5,142 nucleotides of DNA from an uncultured Oscillospiraceae bacterium (GTDB lineage Bacteria > Bacillota > Clostridia > Oscillospirales > Oscillospiraceae), in contig CAKTLD010000117.1 in the NCBI GenBank assembly GCA_934572445.1, positions 1 through 5,142 on the forward strand, given 5' to 3'. The notes under the pieces were generated by a model. That model worked only from the letters and a program-made list of their open reading frames with translations. It made no database searches and was not told the DNA's origin. The position numbers and the translations under genes are program-made. Positions 1 to 5,142 of this stretch are shown here, one piece after another (positions within the stretch are counted from its first letter, which is position 1; every line of letters starts with the position of its first letter).

Positions 1-158
1 CGGGGACCACGGGCGGCGTTCTTGCGAGCGTCGCGGCAGGCCTTGCAGCGCTGGGGCTCGTTCTGGAAGCCGCGCTCAGCGTAGAACTCCTGCTCACCAG
101 CGGTGAACACGAACTCGTTGCCGCACTCTTTGCAAACTAAAGTCTTGTCTTCGTACAT
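1..158 (-). CDS. Small zinc-ribbon protein (partial, C-terminus beyond the window)
   Basis: Reading down from an ATG at 158, 52 codons are open before the window ends. The protein begins MYEDKTLVCKEC and carries two CxxC knuckles, C9/C12 and C38/C41, which is the pattern of a single four-cysteine zinc ribbon. Between them lies an aromatic, acidic stretch (EQEFYAERGF), then a basic tail rich in Arg, Lys and Ala. Small Firmicute proteins with this layout belong to a 'probable zinc-ribbon domain' family whose function is not known; the CxxC motifs sometimes lead to misleading cytochrome-like names. The start is supported by a GAGAGGG ribosome binding site at 166-172, seven bases upstream. It lies 40 bases after sigH on the same strand and may be read from the sigH promoter, as no convincing promoter of its own is visible. 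A nucleic-acid-binding role is possible but is inference only. Confidence 0.8.
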   Translation of the reverse strand, partial: MYEDKTLVCKECGNEFVFTAGEQEFYAERGFQNEPQRCKACRDARKNAARGP

Positions 159-198
159 GATTTTACCCTCTCTTTGAATAAGAAAAAAATATATGCGC

Positions 199-843
199 TC
201 AGCGTTTGCTGATATCGCCGGAAGAAATGTGCCGCGCGGCCTTGCGTCGGACACGCTGCACGGCGTTGTCCACCGATTTCGGAGACTTGCCGACGGCCTT
301 TGCAATCTCGTGACAGGAAAGGCCTTCCAAATAGTACCCTAAGATCTTCGCCTCGAACTCGGACAACTGCTTGCGGGTGCTCTCCAACAGGTCGGCCACA
401 TGGTCGCGGTCCACGATCAGAAGCTCGGGATCGGTGTGGCTGGGGTCTAAAGCACCGGAGGTGTAAGAAGTACTGTCAAAGAAAGGGGTATCAAGGGATA
501 TGGATTCGTTCAGCGGATAATGCTTGCCGCGTCCAGCGGCACGGAGTGCGGATACAAGGCGGCTGCGGATGCAGATCTCCGCATAGGTACGGAATGACGC
601 CTCCTTACCGGCCTGATATTCGCGGATCGCCTGAATGAGACCGAACATCCCCTCCTGAATCAGATCCTCCCCGTCACCGCCGACGAGGAAGAGAGGACGC
701 GCACAGGCGCGCACCAAGCCGTAATAGCGCGTGACAAGAAGCTCTTCTGCTTCTCTGTCACCCGCGGCAGCCATGGTGCAAAGCTGCTCGTCCGTGCAGA
801 TAGCGAGACCTGCATGGTCATTCTCATTCTGATGATACATCAT
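199..843 (-). CDS. sigH: RNA polymerase sigma factor SigH (sigma-70 family, sporulation/transition type)
   Basis: The 214-residue protein resembles Bacillus SigH along its length, with matching segments such as EDLIQEGMFGL (59-69, region 2.2), SFRTYAEICIRSRL (83-96, regions 2.3-2.4, -10 recognition), the linker motif KHYPLNESISLD (107-118), and a region 4.2 helix-turn-helix at about 175-206 (SCHEIAKAVGKSPKSVDNAVQRVRRK) for -35 recognition. In sporulating Firmicutes SigH directs RNA polymerase to genes of the transition to stationary phase, competence and early sporulation. The start is ATG ATG at 843/840. A later Met (residue 24) would remove the TDEQL segment, which has a DEQ counterpart in Bacillus SigH, so the early start is preferred. 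A consensus-like promoter ends three bases upstream of the first ATG, suggesting a leaderless mRNA starting near 840. Sporulation by this host cannot be judged from this gene alone. Confidence 0.92.
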   Translation of the reverse strand: MMYHQNENDHAGLAICTDEQLCTMAAAGDREAEELLVTRYYGLVRACARPLFLVGGDGEDLIQEGMFGLIQAIREYQAGKEASFRTYAEICIRSRLVSALRAAGRGKHYPLNESISLDTPFFDSTSYTSGALDPSHTDPELLIVDRDHVADLLESTRKQLSEFEAKILGYYLEGLSCHEIAKAVGKSPKSVDNAVQRVRRKAARHISSGDISKR

Positions 844-845
844 GT

Positions 846-875
846 ATTATACCCGCCGAGTGTTTGATTTGTCAA
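846..875 (-). promoter_or_regulatory. Sigma-A-type promoter of sigH
   Basis: On the minus strand TTGACA (875-870) is followed, after an 18-base spacer, by TATAAT (851-846). Both hexamers match the housekeeping consensus perfectly. The promoter fills the short gap after the glmM stop codon and points at sigH. The expected transcription start, six or seven bases past the -10 box, is at about 840-839, which is the second ATG of sigH. A GGCGGG that could act as a weak ribosome binding site (852-857) lies inside the spacer and would not be in a transcript from this promoter. It could only serve read-through mRNA from glmM. Confidence 0.85.
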
Positions 876-911
876 GTATTTATGGAAAGTTCATTAAAAA
901 GAACAAGGGAG

Positions 912-2258
912 TCAGAGAGATTTGATCACATTTACCAAATTCTCGGCGACTAACTGCGCGATCTGCTCCGTTCTGGCTTCGACCATCACGCGGATCAGCG
1001 ACTCTGTGCCGCTCGCGCGCACAAGGACACGCCCCTCCCCTGCAAGATTTGCTTCCTCCGCCGCAACTGCCGCAGAAAGCACTTCGGATGCCATGATAGC
1101 TTCCTTGACGCCGCGTTCGTGCGATACCGCGACATTGAGCAGTACCTGCGGATACTGCGGGCAGACAGATGCGAGCTCGGACGCCTTTTTGCCGCTGCGT
1201 GCGAGCACATCAAGAAACTGCAGCGCCGTGAGCTGTCCATCGCCGGTGGTGGCGAATTCTGTGAAGATCGTGTGTCCCGACTGCTCTCCGCCAATGCGGT
1301 AGCCGCACTCATTCATCTTTTCAAGCACATTGCGGTCGCCAACGCTCGTGCAGATGAGCCCCACGCCGTTTTCACGGCAGAACTCATGGAGACCCAGGTT
1401 GGACATCACAGTCGCAACGATGGTATTGCCGCCGAGCCTGCCGCGGCGCTTCATGTCCGCGCCGCAGACAGCCAGAACCTTGTCGCCGTCGATCACACCG
1501 CCGGTCTCATCGACCATCAGGCAGCGGTCGGCGTCGCCGTCAAACGCCACGCCGATATCGTAGCCGCCCGCGGTGACCTGCGCAGCGAGGTCGTCAAGAT
1601 GCGTCGAGCCGCAGCGGTCGTTGATGTTTACACCGTCCGGTTCGCGGTGGATAAAGTCGCAGAAGCAGCGGAAGCGTCCAAAGAGCTCCGGCGCCGTAGC
1701 GGATGCCGCGCCGTTGGAGCAGTCGACCAGGATGCGCAGACCGGAAAGGTCCCCCTCGATGGTGCCGGCCAGATGATCGATATATGCTTCGCGCGACTGA
1801 CGCAGCCCGTGGCGCAGCACACCGATTCCGCTGCGTGTGGCAGCGGGAAACACGTCGGCGAGGATCTTCTCCTCCACCCATTCCTCGGTCTCATCGGGCA
1901 GCTTGTATCCCTTTTCATTGAAGACTTTGATGCCGTTGTGCTCATAAGGGTTATGCGAAGCGGAGATGACGATGCCCGCGTCCGCGCCCTTGAGCACGGT
2001 CAGGTACGCGACCGCCGGGGTCGGCAGCACACCGAAGGGCATCACATCGCCACCGACGGAGCAGATACCCGCGATGAGCGCGCTTTCGAGCATATCGGAT
2101 GAAATGCGCGTGTCCTTGCCGATGGTGATGAGGGGCTTTCTCCCCTTTTCCTCCTTCAAAACGGCGGCGATCGCCTTGCCTGTGCGAAATGCGAGGTCTA
2201 CCGTCAGATTTTCGCCCACCACGCCGCGAATACCGTCAGTACCAAACAGTTTTCCCAT
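912..2258 (-). CDS. glmM: Phosphoglucosamine mutase GlmM
   Basis: GlmM interconverts glucosamine-6-phosphate and glucosamine-1-phosphate in the cytoplasm, the step before GlmU makes UDP-GlcNAc for peptidoglycan. The 448-residue length is normal for the family. The N-terminus GKLFGTDGIRG is typical. The phosphoserine loop is ISASHNP with the catalytic Ser at 101. The metal-binding loop is DGDADR (240-245, Asp240/242/244). The sugar-binding loop is GGEQSGH (323-329), and the C-terminal phosphate-binding loop is RASGTE (414-419). All catalytic elements are intact. The ATG at 2258 is preceded by AGAGG eight bases upstream. It starts 45 bases after ruvB with no visible promoter between, so cotranscription with ruvCAB is likely. 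In many Firmicutes glmM instead follows cdaA-cdaR, so the location is somewhat unusual. Confidence 0.97.
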   Translation of the reverse strand: MGKLFGTDGIRGVVGENLTVDLAFRTGKAIAAVLKEEKGRKPLITIGKDTRISSDMLESALIAGICSVGGDVMPFGVLPTPAVAYLTVLKGADAGIVISASHNPYEHNGIKVFNEKGYKLPDETEEWVEEKILADVFPAATRSGIGVLRHGLRQSREAYIDHLAGTIEGDLSGLRILVDCSNGAASATAPELFGRFRCFCDFIHREPDGVNINDRCGSTHLDDLAAQVTAGGYDIGVAFDGDADRCLMVDETGGVIDGDKVLAVCGADMKRRGRLGGNTIVATVMSNLGLHEFCRENGVGLICTSVGDRNVLEKMNECGYRIGGEQSGHTIFTEFATTGDGQLTALQFLDVLARSGKKASELASVCPQYPQVLLNVAVSHERGVKEAIMASEVLSAAVAAEEANLAGEGRVLVRASGTESLIRVMVEARTEQIAQLVAENLVNVIKSL

Positions 2259-2303
2259 TTTTCAAACCTCTGATCCTCAAGATTGTTGTAATGCTGTTTT
2301 CCT

Positions 2304-3359
2304 TTACAGACTGAGCTGTTCCGGGATATCCTCCATGCTCTTGGGCACGGAGAGTCCGAGATGCTCGTATGCCTTGCGCGTCACGCAGCGCCCCCTCGGC
2401 GTGCGCTGCAAAAAGCCGAGCTGCATCAGATACGGCTCGTAAACGTCCAGCAGCGTGACCGCTTCCTCGCCGATGGTCGCGGCCAATGTCTCGATACCGA
2501 CCGGGCCGCCGCCATAATTTTCGATGATGGCGTGCATCATGCGGTGGTCGATAGGGTCTAATCCGAGGTCGTCGATCTCGAGCGCGCGGAGCGCCTCATC
2601 TGCGACCTCCTTCGTGATGACGCCGTCGGCCCGCACATCCGCAAAATCGCGCACGCGGCGCAGCATGCGGTTGGCGATACGCGGCGTGCCGCGCGAGCGG
2701 CGCGCAATCTCCAGCGCGCCCGTCGGGTCGATGTCGACATTCAGGATGCTCGCCGAGCGCGTGACGATCTTCGAGAGCTCCTGCGGCGTGTAAAGCTCCA
2801 GGCGCAGCGTAACGCCGAAGCGGTCACGCAGCGGCGCGGACAGCTGGCCCGCGCGCGTCGTCGCGCCGATGAGCGTGAAGTGCGGCAGATCGAGGCGGAT
2901 GGAGTTCGCGCTCGGCCCCTTGCCGACGATGATGTCGATGGCGTAGTCCTCCATCGCGGGGTACAGGATCTCCTCCACACTGCGGTTCAGACGGTGGATC
3001 TCATCGACGAACAGGATATCCCCCTCGCTCAGGTTCGTGAGGAGCGCCGCAAGGTCACCTGCCTTTTCAATGGCGGGGCCGGACGTGATGCGGATGTTCA
3101 CGCCCATTTCCTGGGCAATAATACCCGCGAGCGTCGTCTTACCGAGGCCCGGAGGGCCGTGCAGCAGCACATGGTCGAGCGATTCGCCGCGCTTTTTCGC
3201 CGCCGCGATGAAGACGGCGAGGTTGCCCTTCGCCTTCTCCTGCCCGATGTATTCCGAGAGCGTCTTCGGGCGCAGAGAGCCCTCCTGCGCGTCCTCGCTC
3301 AGGAAAGTCTTGGCCACGATAGGCTCTTCATAAATGTCGGTCCCGAAATCAATGCTCAA
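2304..3359 (-). CDS. ruvB: Holliday junction branch migration ATPase RuvB
   Basis: RuvB is the hexameric AAA+ motor that, loaded by RuvA, pumps DNA through Holliday junctions. Counted from the TTG start, the protein has 351 residues. It shows Walker A GPPGLGKT (68-75), Walker B LFVDEIH (116-122), sensor 1 GATTR (165-169), the arginine-finger segment LRDRFG (177-182), sensor 2 RGTPRIANR (223-231) and the C-terminal winged helix with RTPRGR (319-324). The reading frame is open for another 60 codons upstream, to a GTG at 3539, but that extension has no family resemblance, lies within palindromic spacer sequence and would give an overlong protein. The TTG at 3359-3357, with AGAGGAAG just upstream, gives the family-like N-terminus MSIDFG and is preferred. 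It follows ruvA after an unusually long 249-base spacer and precedes glmM by 45 bases. Confidence 0.96.
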   Translation of the reverse strand: MSIDFGTDIYEEPIVAKTFLSEDAQEGSLRPKTLSEYIGQEKAKGNLAVFIAAAKKRGESLDHVLLHGPPGLGKTTLAGIIAQEMGVNIRITSGPAIEKAGDLAALLTNLSEGDILFVDEIHRLNRSVEEILYPAMEDYAIDIIVGKGPSANSIRLDLPHFTLIGATTRAGQLSAPLRDRFGVTLRLELYTPQELSKIVTRSASILNVDIDPTGALEIARRSRGTPRIANRMLRRVRDFADVRADGVITKEVADEALRALEIDDLGLDPIDHRMMHAIIENYGGGPVGIETLAATIGEEAVTLLDVYEPYLMQLGFLQRTPRGRCVTRKAYEHLGLSVPKSMEDIPEQLSL

Positions 3360-3366
3360 AAAATCA

Positions 3367-3374
3367 CTTCCTCT
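3367..3374 (-). promoter_or_regulatory. Ribosome binding site fixing the ruvB TTG start
   Basis: AGAGGAAG on the minus strand lies seven bases upstream of the TTG at 3359. No in-frame ATG lies near it, and the only other in-frame start candidate upstream, the GTG at 3539, has no comparable site. This supports the 351-residue RuvB. Confidence 0.75.
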
Positions 3375-3391
3375 AATCAAGCATCGCAGAT

Positions 3392-3413
3392 TTTGCGCCG
3401 CGCACAGCGCAAA
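3392..3413. repeat. 7-bp inverted repeat near the ruvB start
   Basis: TTTGCGC (3392-3398) pairs exactly with GCGCAAA (3407-3413) around an eight-base loop. In ruvB mRNA this hairpin would lie about 18 bases upstream of the ribosome binding site and leave it free. Confidence 0.55.
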
Positions 3414-3425
3414 CCAAATTTGATC

Positions 3426-3503
3426 GTGATTTGCCGCGACAGAAGGTGAATTGCCGCAGAGCGGCAAGAGAGGCCGCCCTGGGGCGTGCGCGCGGCAAAT
3501 CAC
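3426..3503. repeat. 13-bp inverted repeat enclosing nested hairpins
   Basis: GTGATTTGCCGCG (3426-3438) and CGCGGCAAATCAC (3491-3503) are exact reverse complements. Inside them sits a perfect 7-bp stem with a three-base loop, TTGCCGC-AGA-GCGGCAA (3451-3467), and a small GC stem (3475-3486). Together they could fold as a branched, cruciform-like structure on either strand. Confidence 0.7.
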
Positions 3504-3527
3504 ACCTTGCGCAAAGCGAGTGTCGAA

Positions 3528-3548
3528 TGAGCCGCCCACGGCGGCTCA
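3528..3548. repeat. Perfect 9-bp GC-rich hairpin with a three-base loop
   Basis: TGAGCCGCC (3528-3536) and GGCGGCTCA (3540-3548) pair without mismatch around CAC. No T-run follows on either strand, which argues against an intrinsic terminator. Confidence 0.75.
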
Positions 3549-3576
3549 CTGAGGTGCAGAGCGGCGCGTATCCCTC

Positions 3577-3607
3577 TTCGTCAAAGGTCCTTTGGACTTT
3601 TGACGAA
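3577..3607. repeat. 14-bp hairpin immediately after the ruvA stop codon
   Basis: The arms TTCGTCAAAGGTCC (3577-3590) and GGACTTTTGACGAA (3594-3607) pair over 14 positions around TTT. The one imperfect position is 3586/3598, a G-T wobble in plus-strand RNA and a C-A mismatch in minus-strand RNA. The stem begins one base after the ruvA TAA (3611-3609). There is no downstream U-run on the minus strand, so a role in mRNA 3'-end stability or processing, or a repeat boundary, is more likely than simple termination. Confidence 0.75.
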
Positions 3608-3608
3608 A

Positions 3609-4205
3609 TTACTTTACCATTTTTTTCAGGCTCTGGCGTACGATCTCTTCGAGCGGCAGATTTTCTACGTCCACGCCCTTCATCGCGACTGCGATGTCCT
3701 GCTGCGTGTAGCCGAGCACTGCGAGCGCGGCGGCGGCTTCGACGGCCTTGCTCTTTTCGCCCGCCATGATGCCGGGGGCGGTCGGCATGCCAATCTCCTG
3801 CTGCTCCCTGGCGAGCTTGTCCTTGAGCTCCAAAATGATGCGCTGGGCGATCTTCTTGCCGATACCCTGCGCGGCGATGAGCGCCTTTTCGTCGCCCGTG
3901 ATGACGGCCATCGCAAGCCCCTGCGGCGTACAGACCGACAAAATGGCGAGCGCCGCCTTCGGTCCCACGCCCGAAACGCCGATGAGCTGCTTGAAGCTCC
4001 CGAGCTCGCCCTGCGTGGCAAAGCCGTAAAGGTCGAAGATGCCTTCACCCACATGTAAGTAAGTGTAAAGCTTACCCGCTTTACCGATTTGAAGCTGTGA
4101 GATCGTCGTGCTGGTGGTCTTACAGGCGTAGCCCACGCCGCCGCAGTCGATCACGGCAAGGTACGGCTCCACATGGGCGACCGTACCGCTGACATAATAA
4201 AACAT
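3609..4205 (-). CDS. ruvA: Holliday junction DNA-binding protein RuvA
   Basis: RuvA tetramers clamp the four-way junction and recruit RuvB rings. The 198-residue protein has the normal three-domain plan. An OB-fold domain covers about 1-62 (start MFYYVSGTV, with the typical HVGEGIFDLYGF at 51-62). Two helix-hairpin-helix motifs follow: LIGVSGVGPKAAL (74-86) and IAAQGIGKKIAQRIILEL (110-127). A low-complexity linker (about 131-150) leads to a C-terminal RuvB-contacting domain (about 151-198) with AAALAVLGYTQQDI. The ATG at 4205 has an excellent AGGAGG site eight bases upstream, and ruvC ends just 16 bases before it, so ruvC and ruvA are clearly one operon. The next gene in the operon, ruvB, is separated from it by the unusual palindromic spacer. 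Confidence 0.97.
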   Translation of the reverse strand: MFYYVSGTVAHVEPYLAVIDCGGVGYACKTTSTTISQLQIGKAGKLYTYLHVGEGIFDLYGFATQGELGSFKQLIGVSGVGPKAALAILSVCTPQGLAMAVITGDEKALIAAQGIGKKIAQRIILELKDKLAREQQEIGMPTAPGIMAGEKSKAVEAAAALAVLGYTQQDIAVAMKGVDVENLPLEEIVRQSLKKMVK

Positions 4206-4221
4206 ACCGCTTTCCTCCTGC

Positions 4222-4737
4222 TCAGATGGTCTGCTTGACGTCGCTGCCGCTCACACGGCTCAAAAGCGACGTGGCGCTGCGCGCGTGACAGATGGCAATG
4301 GCCAGCGCGTCGGCTGCATCGTCGGGCTGCGGCACGGCCTTGAGCTTTAAAAGCCGCTTGACCATATCCATGACCTGCCGCTTTTCGGCAAGACCGTAGC
4401 CGACGACAGCCTGCTTGACCTGCATGGGCGTATATTCATAGAGCGGCACACCGCTCTTTTCCGCGGTGCACAAAATGATGCCGCGGCCGTGCGCCACGGC
4501 GATACCGGTCGTGATGTTGTTCGAAAAGAACAGCTCTTCAACGGCGATGGCGTCAGGCTTCAGCTGCGCGATAAGCTCCTCCATATCCTGCTCGATCTGC
4601 ACAAGGCGGCGCGCCAGCGGTAATCCTGCGGGCGTGGTGATCGCACCGTAATTGAGAAGCTTCGTTTGTCCGCGCTCCGCCTCGATCATGCCGAAACCGA
4701 CGATAGCGATACCGGGGTCAATGCCGAGGATCCGCAT
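4222..4737 (-). CDS. ruvC: Crossover junction endodeoxyribonuclease RuvC
   Basis: RuvC is the dimeric, metal-dependent resolvase that makes paired nicks in Holliday junctions held by RuvA and RuvB. The 171-residue protein starts MRILGIDPG, giving the catalytic Asp7. Glu67 lies in AVEELFF, and the C-terminal acidic pair is Asp140/Asp143 in PDDAADALAIAICHA. This completes the four-carboxylate RNase H-like active site. The frame also offers a GTG at 4746 and an ATG at 4743, but both overlap or abut the GGGAGG ribosome binding site (4746-4751). The ATG at 4737 lies eight bases downstream of that site and gives the usual family N-terminus, so it is chosen. ruvC is the first gene after an extended -10 promoter and is closely followed by ruvA. 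Confidence 0.96.
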   Translation of the reverse strand: MRILGIDPGIAIVGFGMIEAERGQTKLLNYGAITTPAGLPLARRLVQIEQDMEELIAQLKPDAIAVEELFFSNNITTGIAVAHGRGIILCTAEKSGVPLYEYTPMQVKQAVVGYGLAEKRQVMDMVKRLLKLKAVPQPDDAADALAIAICHARSATSLLSRVSGSDVKQTI

Positions 4738-4745
4738 GCGCATCA

Positions 4746-4751
4746 CCTCCC
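4746..4751 (-). promoter_or_regulatory. Ribosome binding site deciding the ruvC start
   Basis: GGGAGG on the minus strand overlaps the GTG candidate at 4746 and lies two bases before the ATG at 4743, both too close for initiation. It lies eight bases before the ATG at 4737, the normal distance. Confidence 0.8.
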
Positions 4752-4769
4752 ATGATAGATATTTAAAAA

Positions 4770-4798
4770 ATTATATCAAACATCTGTCCGAAATGCAA
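4770..4798 (-). promoter_or_regulatory. Extended -10 promoter of the ruvC-ruvA-ruvB(-glmM) operon
   Basis: On the minus strand a perfect TATAAT (4775-4770) is preceded by TGA (4778-4776), giving an extended -10 element. A weak -35 candidate, TTGCAT (4798-4793), sits 17 bases upstream. Transcription should start near 4764, leaving a leader of about 27 bases that contains the ruvC ribosome binding site. The surrounding sequence is AT-rich, in contrast to the GC-rich genes. No SOS (LexA) box was recognised near it, but this was by eye only. Confidence 0.75.
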
Positions 4799-4824
4799 CG
4801 AAAAATATGCCGTACGGATAGATG

Positions 4825-4862
4825 AAAGACCGCCCCTGCTGTCGGGGGACGGTCTTTTTTTT
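4825..4862. terminator. Intrinsic terminator between xerD and ruvC, possibly bidirectional
   Basis: AAAGACCG (4825-4832) pairs with CGGTCTTT (4850-4857), and CCCC (4833-4836) pairs with GGGG (4845-4848) past a single bulged A at 4849. This gives a 12-bp stem with a short loop. The plus strand has eight T from 4855 to 4862. The minus strand, which carries the genes, ends the stem with only three T followed by CATC, but has an A-tract before it. It lies about 13 bases after the xerD stop and upstream of the ruvC promoter, so ending xerD transcription is its most likely job. Confidence 0.8.
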
Positions 4863-4875
4863 AGTCCAGTATGTA

Positions 4876-5142
4876 TCACGCCCGCGGATGCGCCTTCTGA
4901 TAGACATCCTTGAGGTGCTTTTTGACGACATGCGTGTAGATCTGCGTGGAGGAAATGTCCGCATGGCCCAGCATTTCCTGAATGGAACGCAGGTCAGCAC
5001 CGTTTTCCAGCAGGTGTACGGCGAACGAGTGGCGCAGCGTGTGCGGCGTGATGTCCTTCGAGATACCGGCGGTCTCCTGATAGTGCTTGACGATCTTCCA
5101 GAAGCCCTGGCGGCTCATGCGCTCGCCGTTCATGTTGACGAA
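4876..5142 (-). CDS. xerD: Tyrosine recombinase XerD, C-terminal part (partial, N-terminus beyond the window)
   Basis: The last 88 codons of a tyrosine site-specific recombinase are present, open to the window edge. The visible catalytic-domain residues are HTLRH (34-38 of the fragment, catalytic His34 and Arg37), LGH (58-60, catalytic His60) and the nucleophile Tyr69 in TQIYTHV. The segment [28 protein letters not shown] and the end [11 protein letters not shown] closely resemble Firmicute XerD (RipX), which works with XerC at dif to resolve chromosome dimers. Integrases of phages and other mobile elements share the motifs, but the HPRA-type ending and the housekeeping neighbourhood favour XerD. 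An internal Met at 5133 is not the start, as the frame continues upstream to the window edge. A terminator-like hairpin follows the stop, so it is probably transcribed separately from ruvCAB. Confidence 0.88.
   Translation of the reverse strand, partial: FVNMNGERMSRQGFWKIVKHYQETAGISKDITPHTLRHSFAVHLLENGADLRSIQEMLGHADISSTQIYTHVVKKHLKDVYQKAHPRA

Larger units (their letters stand above)
3360..3608. repeat. Palindrome-rich ruvA-ruvB spacer, possible dispersed intergenic element or structured RNA
   Basis: The 249 bases between ruvA and ruvB hold no credible gene but contain a chain of exact inverted repeats: 3392-3398/3407-3413 (7 bp), 3426-3438/3491-3503 (13 bp) enclosing 3451-3457/3461-3467 (7 bp), 3528-3536/3540-3548 (9 bp) and 3577-3590/3594-3607 (14 bp with one imperfect pair). 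A 10-base direct repeat GCAGAGCGGC occurs at 3456-3465 and 3556-3565. Three of the stems close on three-base loops. None is followed by a U-run in the direction of transcription, so these are not standard terminators. The pattern fits a small non-autonomous palindromic repeat inserted between operon genes, or an RNA with conserved fold. Which of these it is cannot be told from one copy. Confidence 0.7.

Noticed and set aside
183..212. Possible terminator at the sigH 3' end (TCAGC-GTTT-GCTGA, then a T-run on the minus strand)
   Set aside because: The stem is only 5 bp and overlaps the stop codon, and nine bases separate it from the seven-T run, too far for a standard intrinsic terminator.
889..906. 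Possible terminator after glmM (GTTC/GAAC around an AT-rich loop)
   Set aside because: It has only four strong pairs and no U-run, so it is not convincing. glmM transcripts may read into sigH.
1119..2102. 327-codon open frame on the plus strand
   Set aside because: It lies wholly antisense to glmM, whose catalytic motifs are all intact. Its product is low-complexity (Ala, Val, Asp, Arg) with no recognisable motif, as expected for a shadow frame in GC-rich DNA.
2880..3449. 189-codon open frame on the plus strand
   Set aside because: It is antisense to the RuvB ATPase domain, is rich in Arg, Asp and Val, and shows no family resemblance, so it is a codon-bias shadow.
3360..3539. 60-residue N-terminal extension of RuvB from a GTG at 3539
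   Set aside because: No ribosome binding site precedes it, it lies in palindromic DNA, and RuvB proteins normally start close to the MSIDFG-like position.
3431..3769. 112-codon open frame on the plus strand across the spacer and ruvA 3' end
   Set aside because: It runs through the palindromic repeats and antisense to ruvA, has an arginine-rich composition and no visible ribosome binding site. It probably arises from the repeat sequence itself.
4744..4746. GTG start for ruvC
   Set aside because: It overlaps the GGGAGG ribosome binding site and would add three residues before the standard MRILGIDPG start.
4876..5142. Phage or transposon integrase
   Set aside because: The catalytic motifs are shared with integrases, but the C-terminal sequence matches XerD of Firmicutes closely, and no attachment site, transposase or phage gene is seen nearby.

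Overview
The window is a compact stretch of bacterial chromosome with every gene on the minus strand, so the genes read from high to low coordinates. It looks like a GC-rich member of the Clostridia (Firmicutes), probably near the Oscillospiraceae/Ruminococcaceae. The reasons are a SigH-type sporulation sigma factor, Firmicute-like GlmM, RuvB and XerD sequences, strong AGGAGG-type ribosome binding sites and sigma-A-like promoters. The lineage is inferred from protein character only, since no search was run.

In transcription order, the window opens with the C-terminal 88 codons of a XerD tyrosine recombinase (5142-4876), followed by a GC-rich hairpin flanked by A/T tracts (4825-4862). A good extended -10 promoter (4770-4798) then drives ruvC (4737-4222), ruvA (4205-3609), ruvB (3359-2304) and probably glmM (2258-912). 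A second, near-consensus promoter (846-875) lies in the 68-base gap after glmM and drives sigH (843-199). The last gene is a small zinc-ribbon protein (158 to beyond base 1), cut by the window edge.

XerD and RuvABC share a theme: RuvA and RuvB branch-migrate Holliday junctions, RuvC cuts them, and XerD with its partner resolves chromosome dimers left by recombination. GlmM makes glucosamine-1-phosphate for peptidoglycan. SigH is a transition-phase and sporulation sigma factor. No wholly new gene system is visible.

The two oddities most worth checking are non-coding. One is a 249-base ruvA-ruvB spacer packed with perfect inverted repeats, which looks like a dispersed palindromic element or a structured RNA inserted into a normally tight operon. 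The other is the sigH promoter, whose -10 box lies so close to the start codon that the mRNA should be leaderless. No tRNA, rRNA, CRISPR array, insertion sequence or transposase gene is seen, and no gap without a gene exceeds 300 bases.
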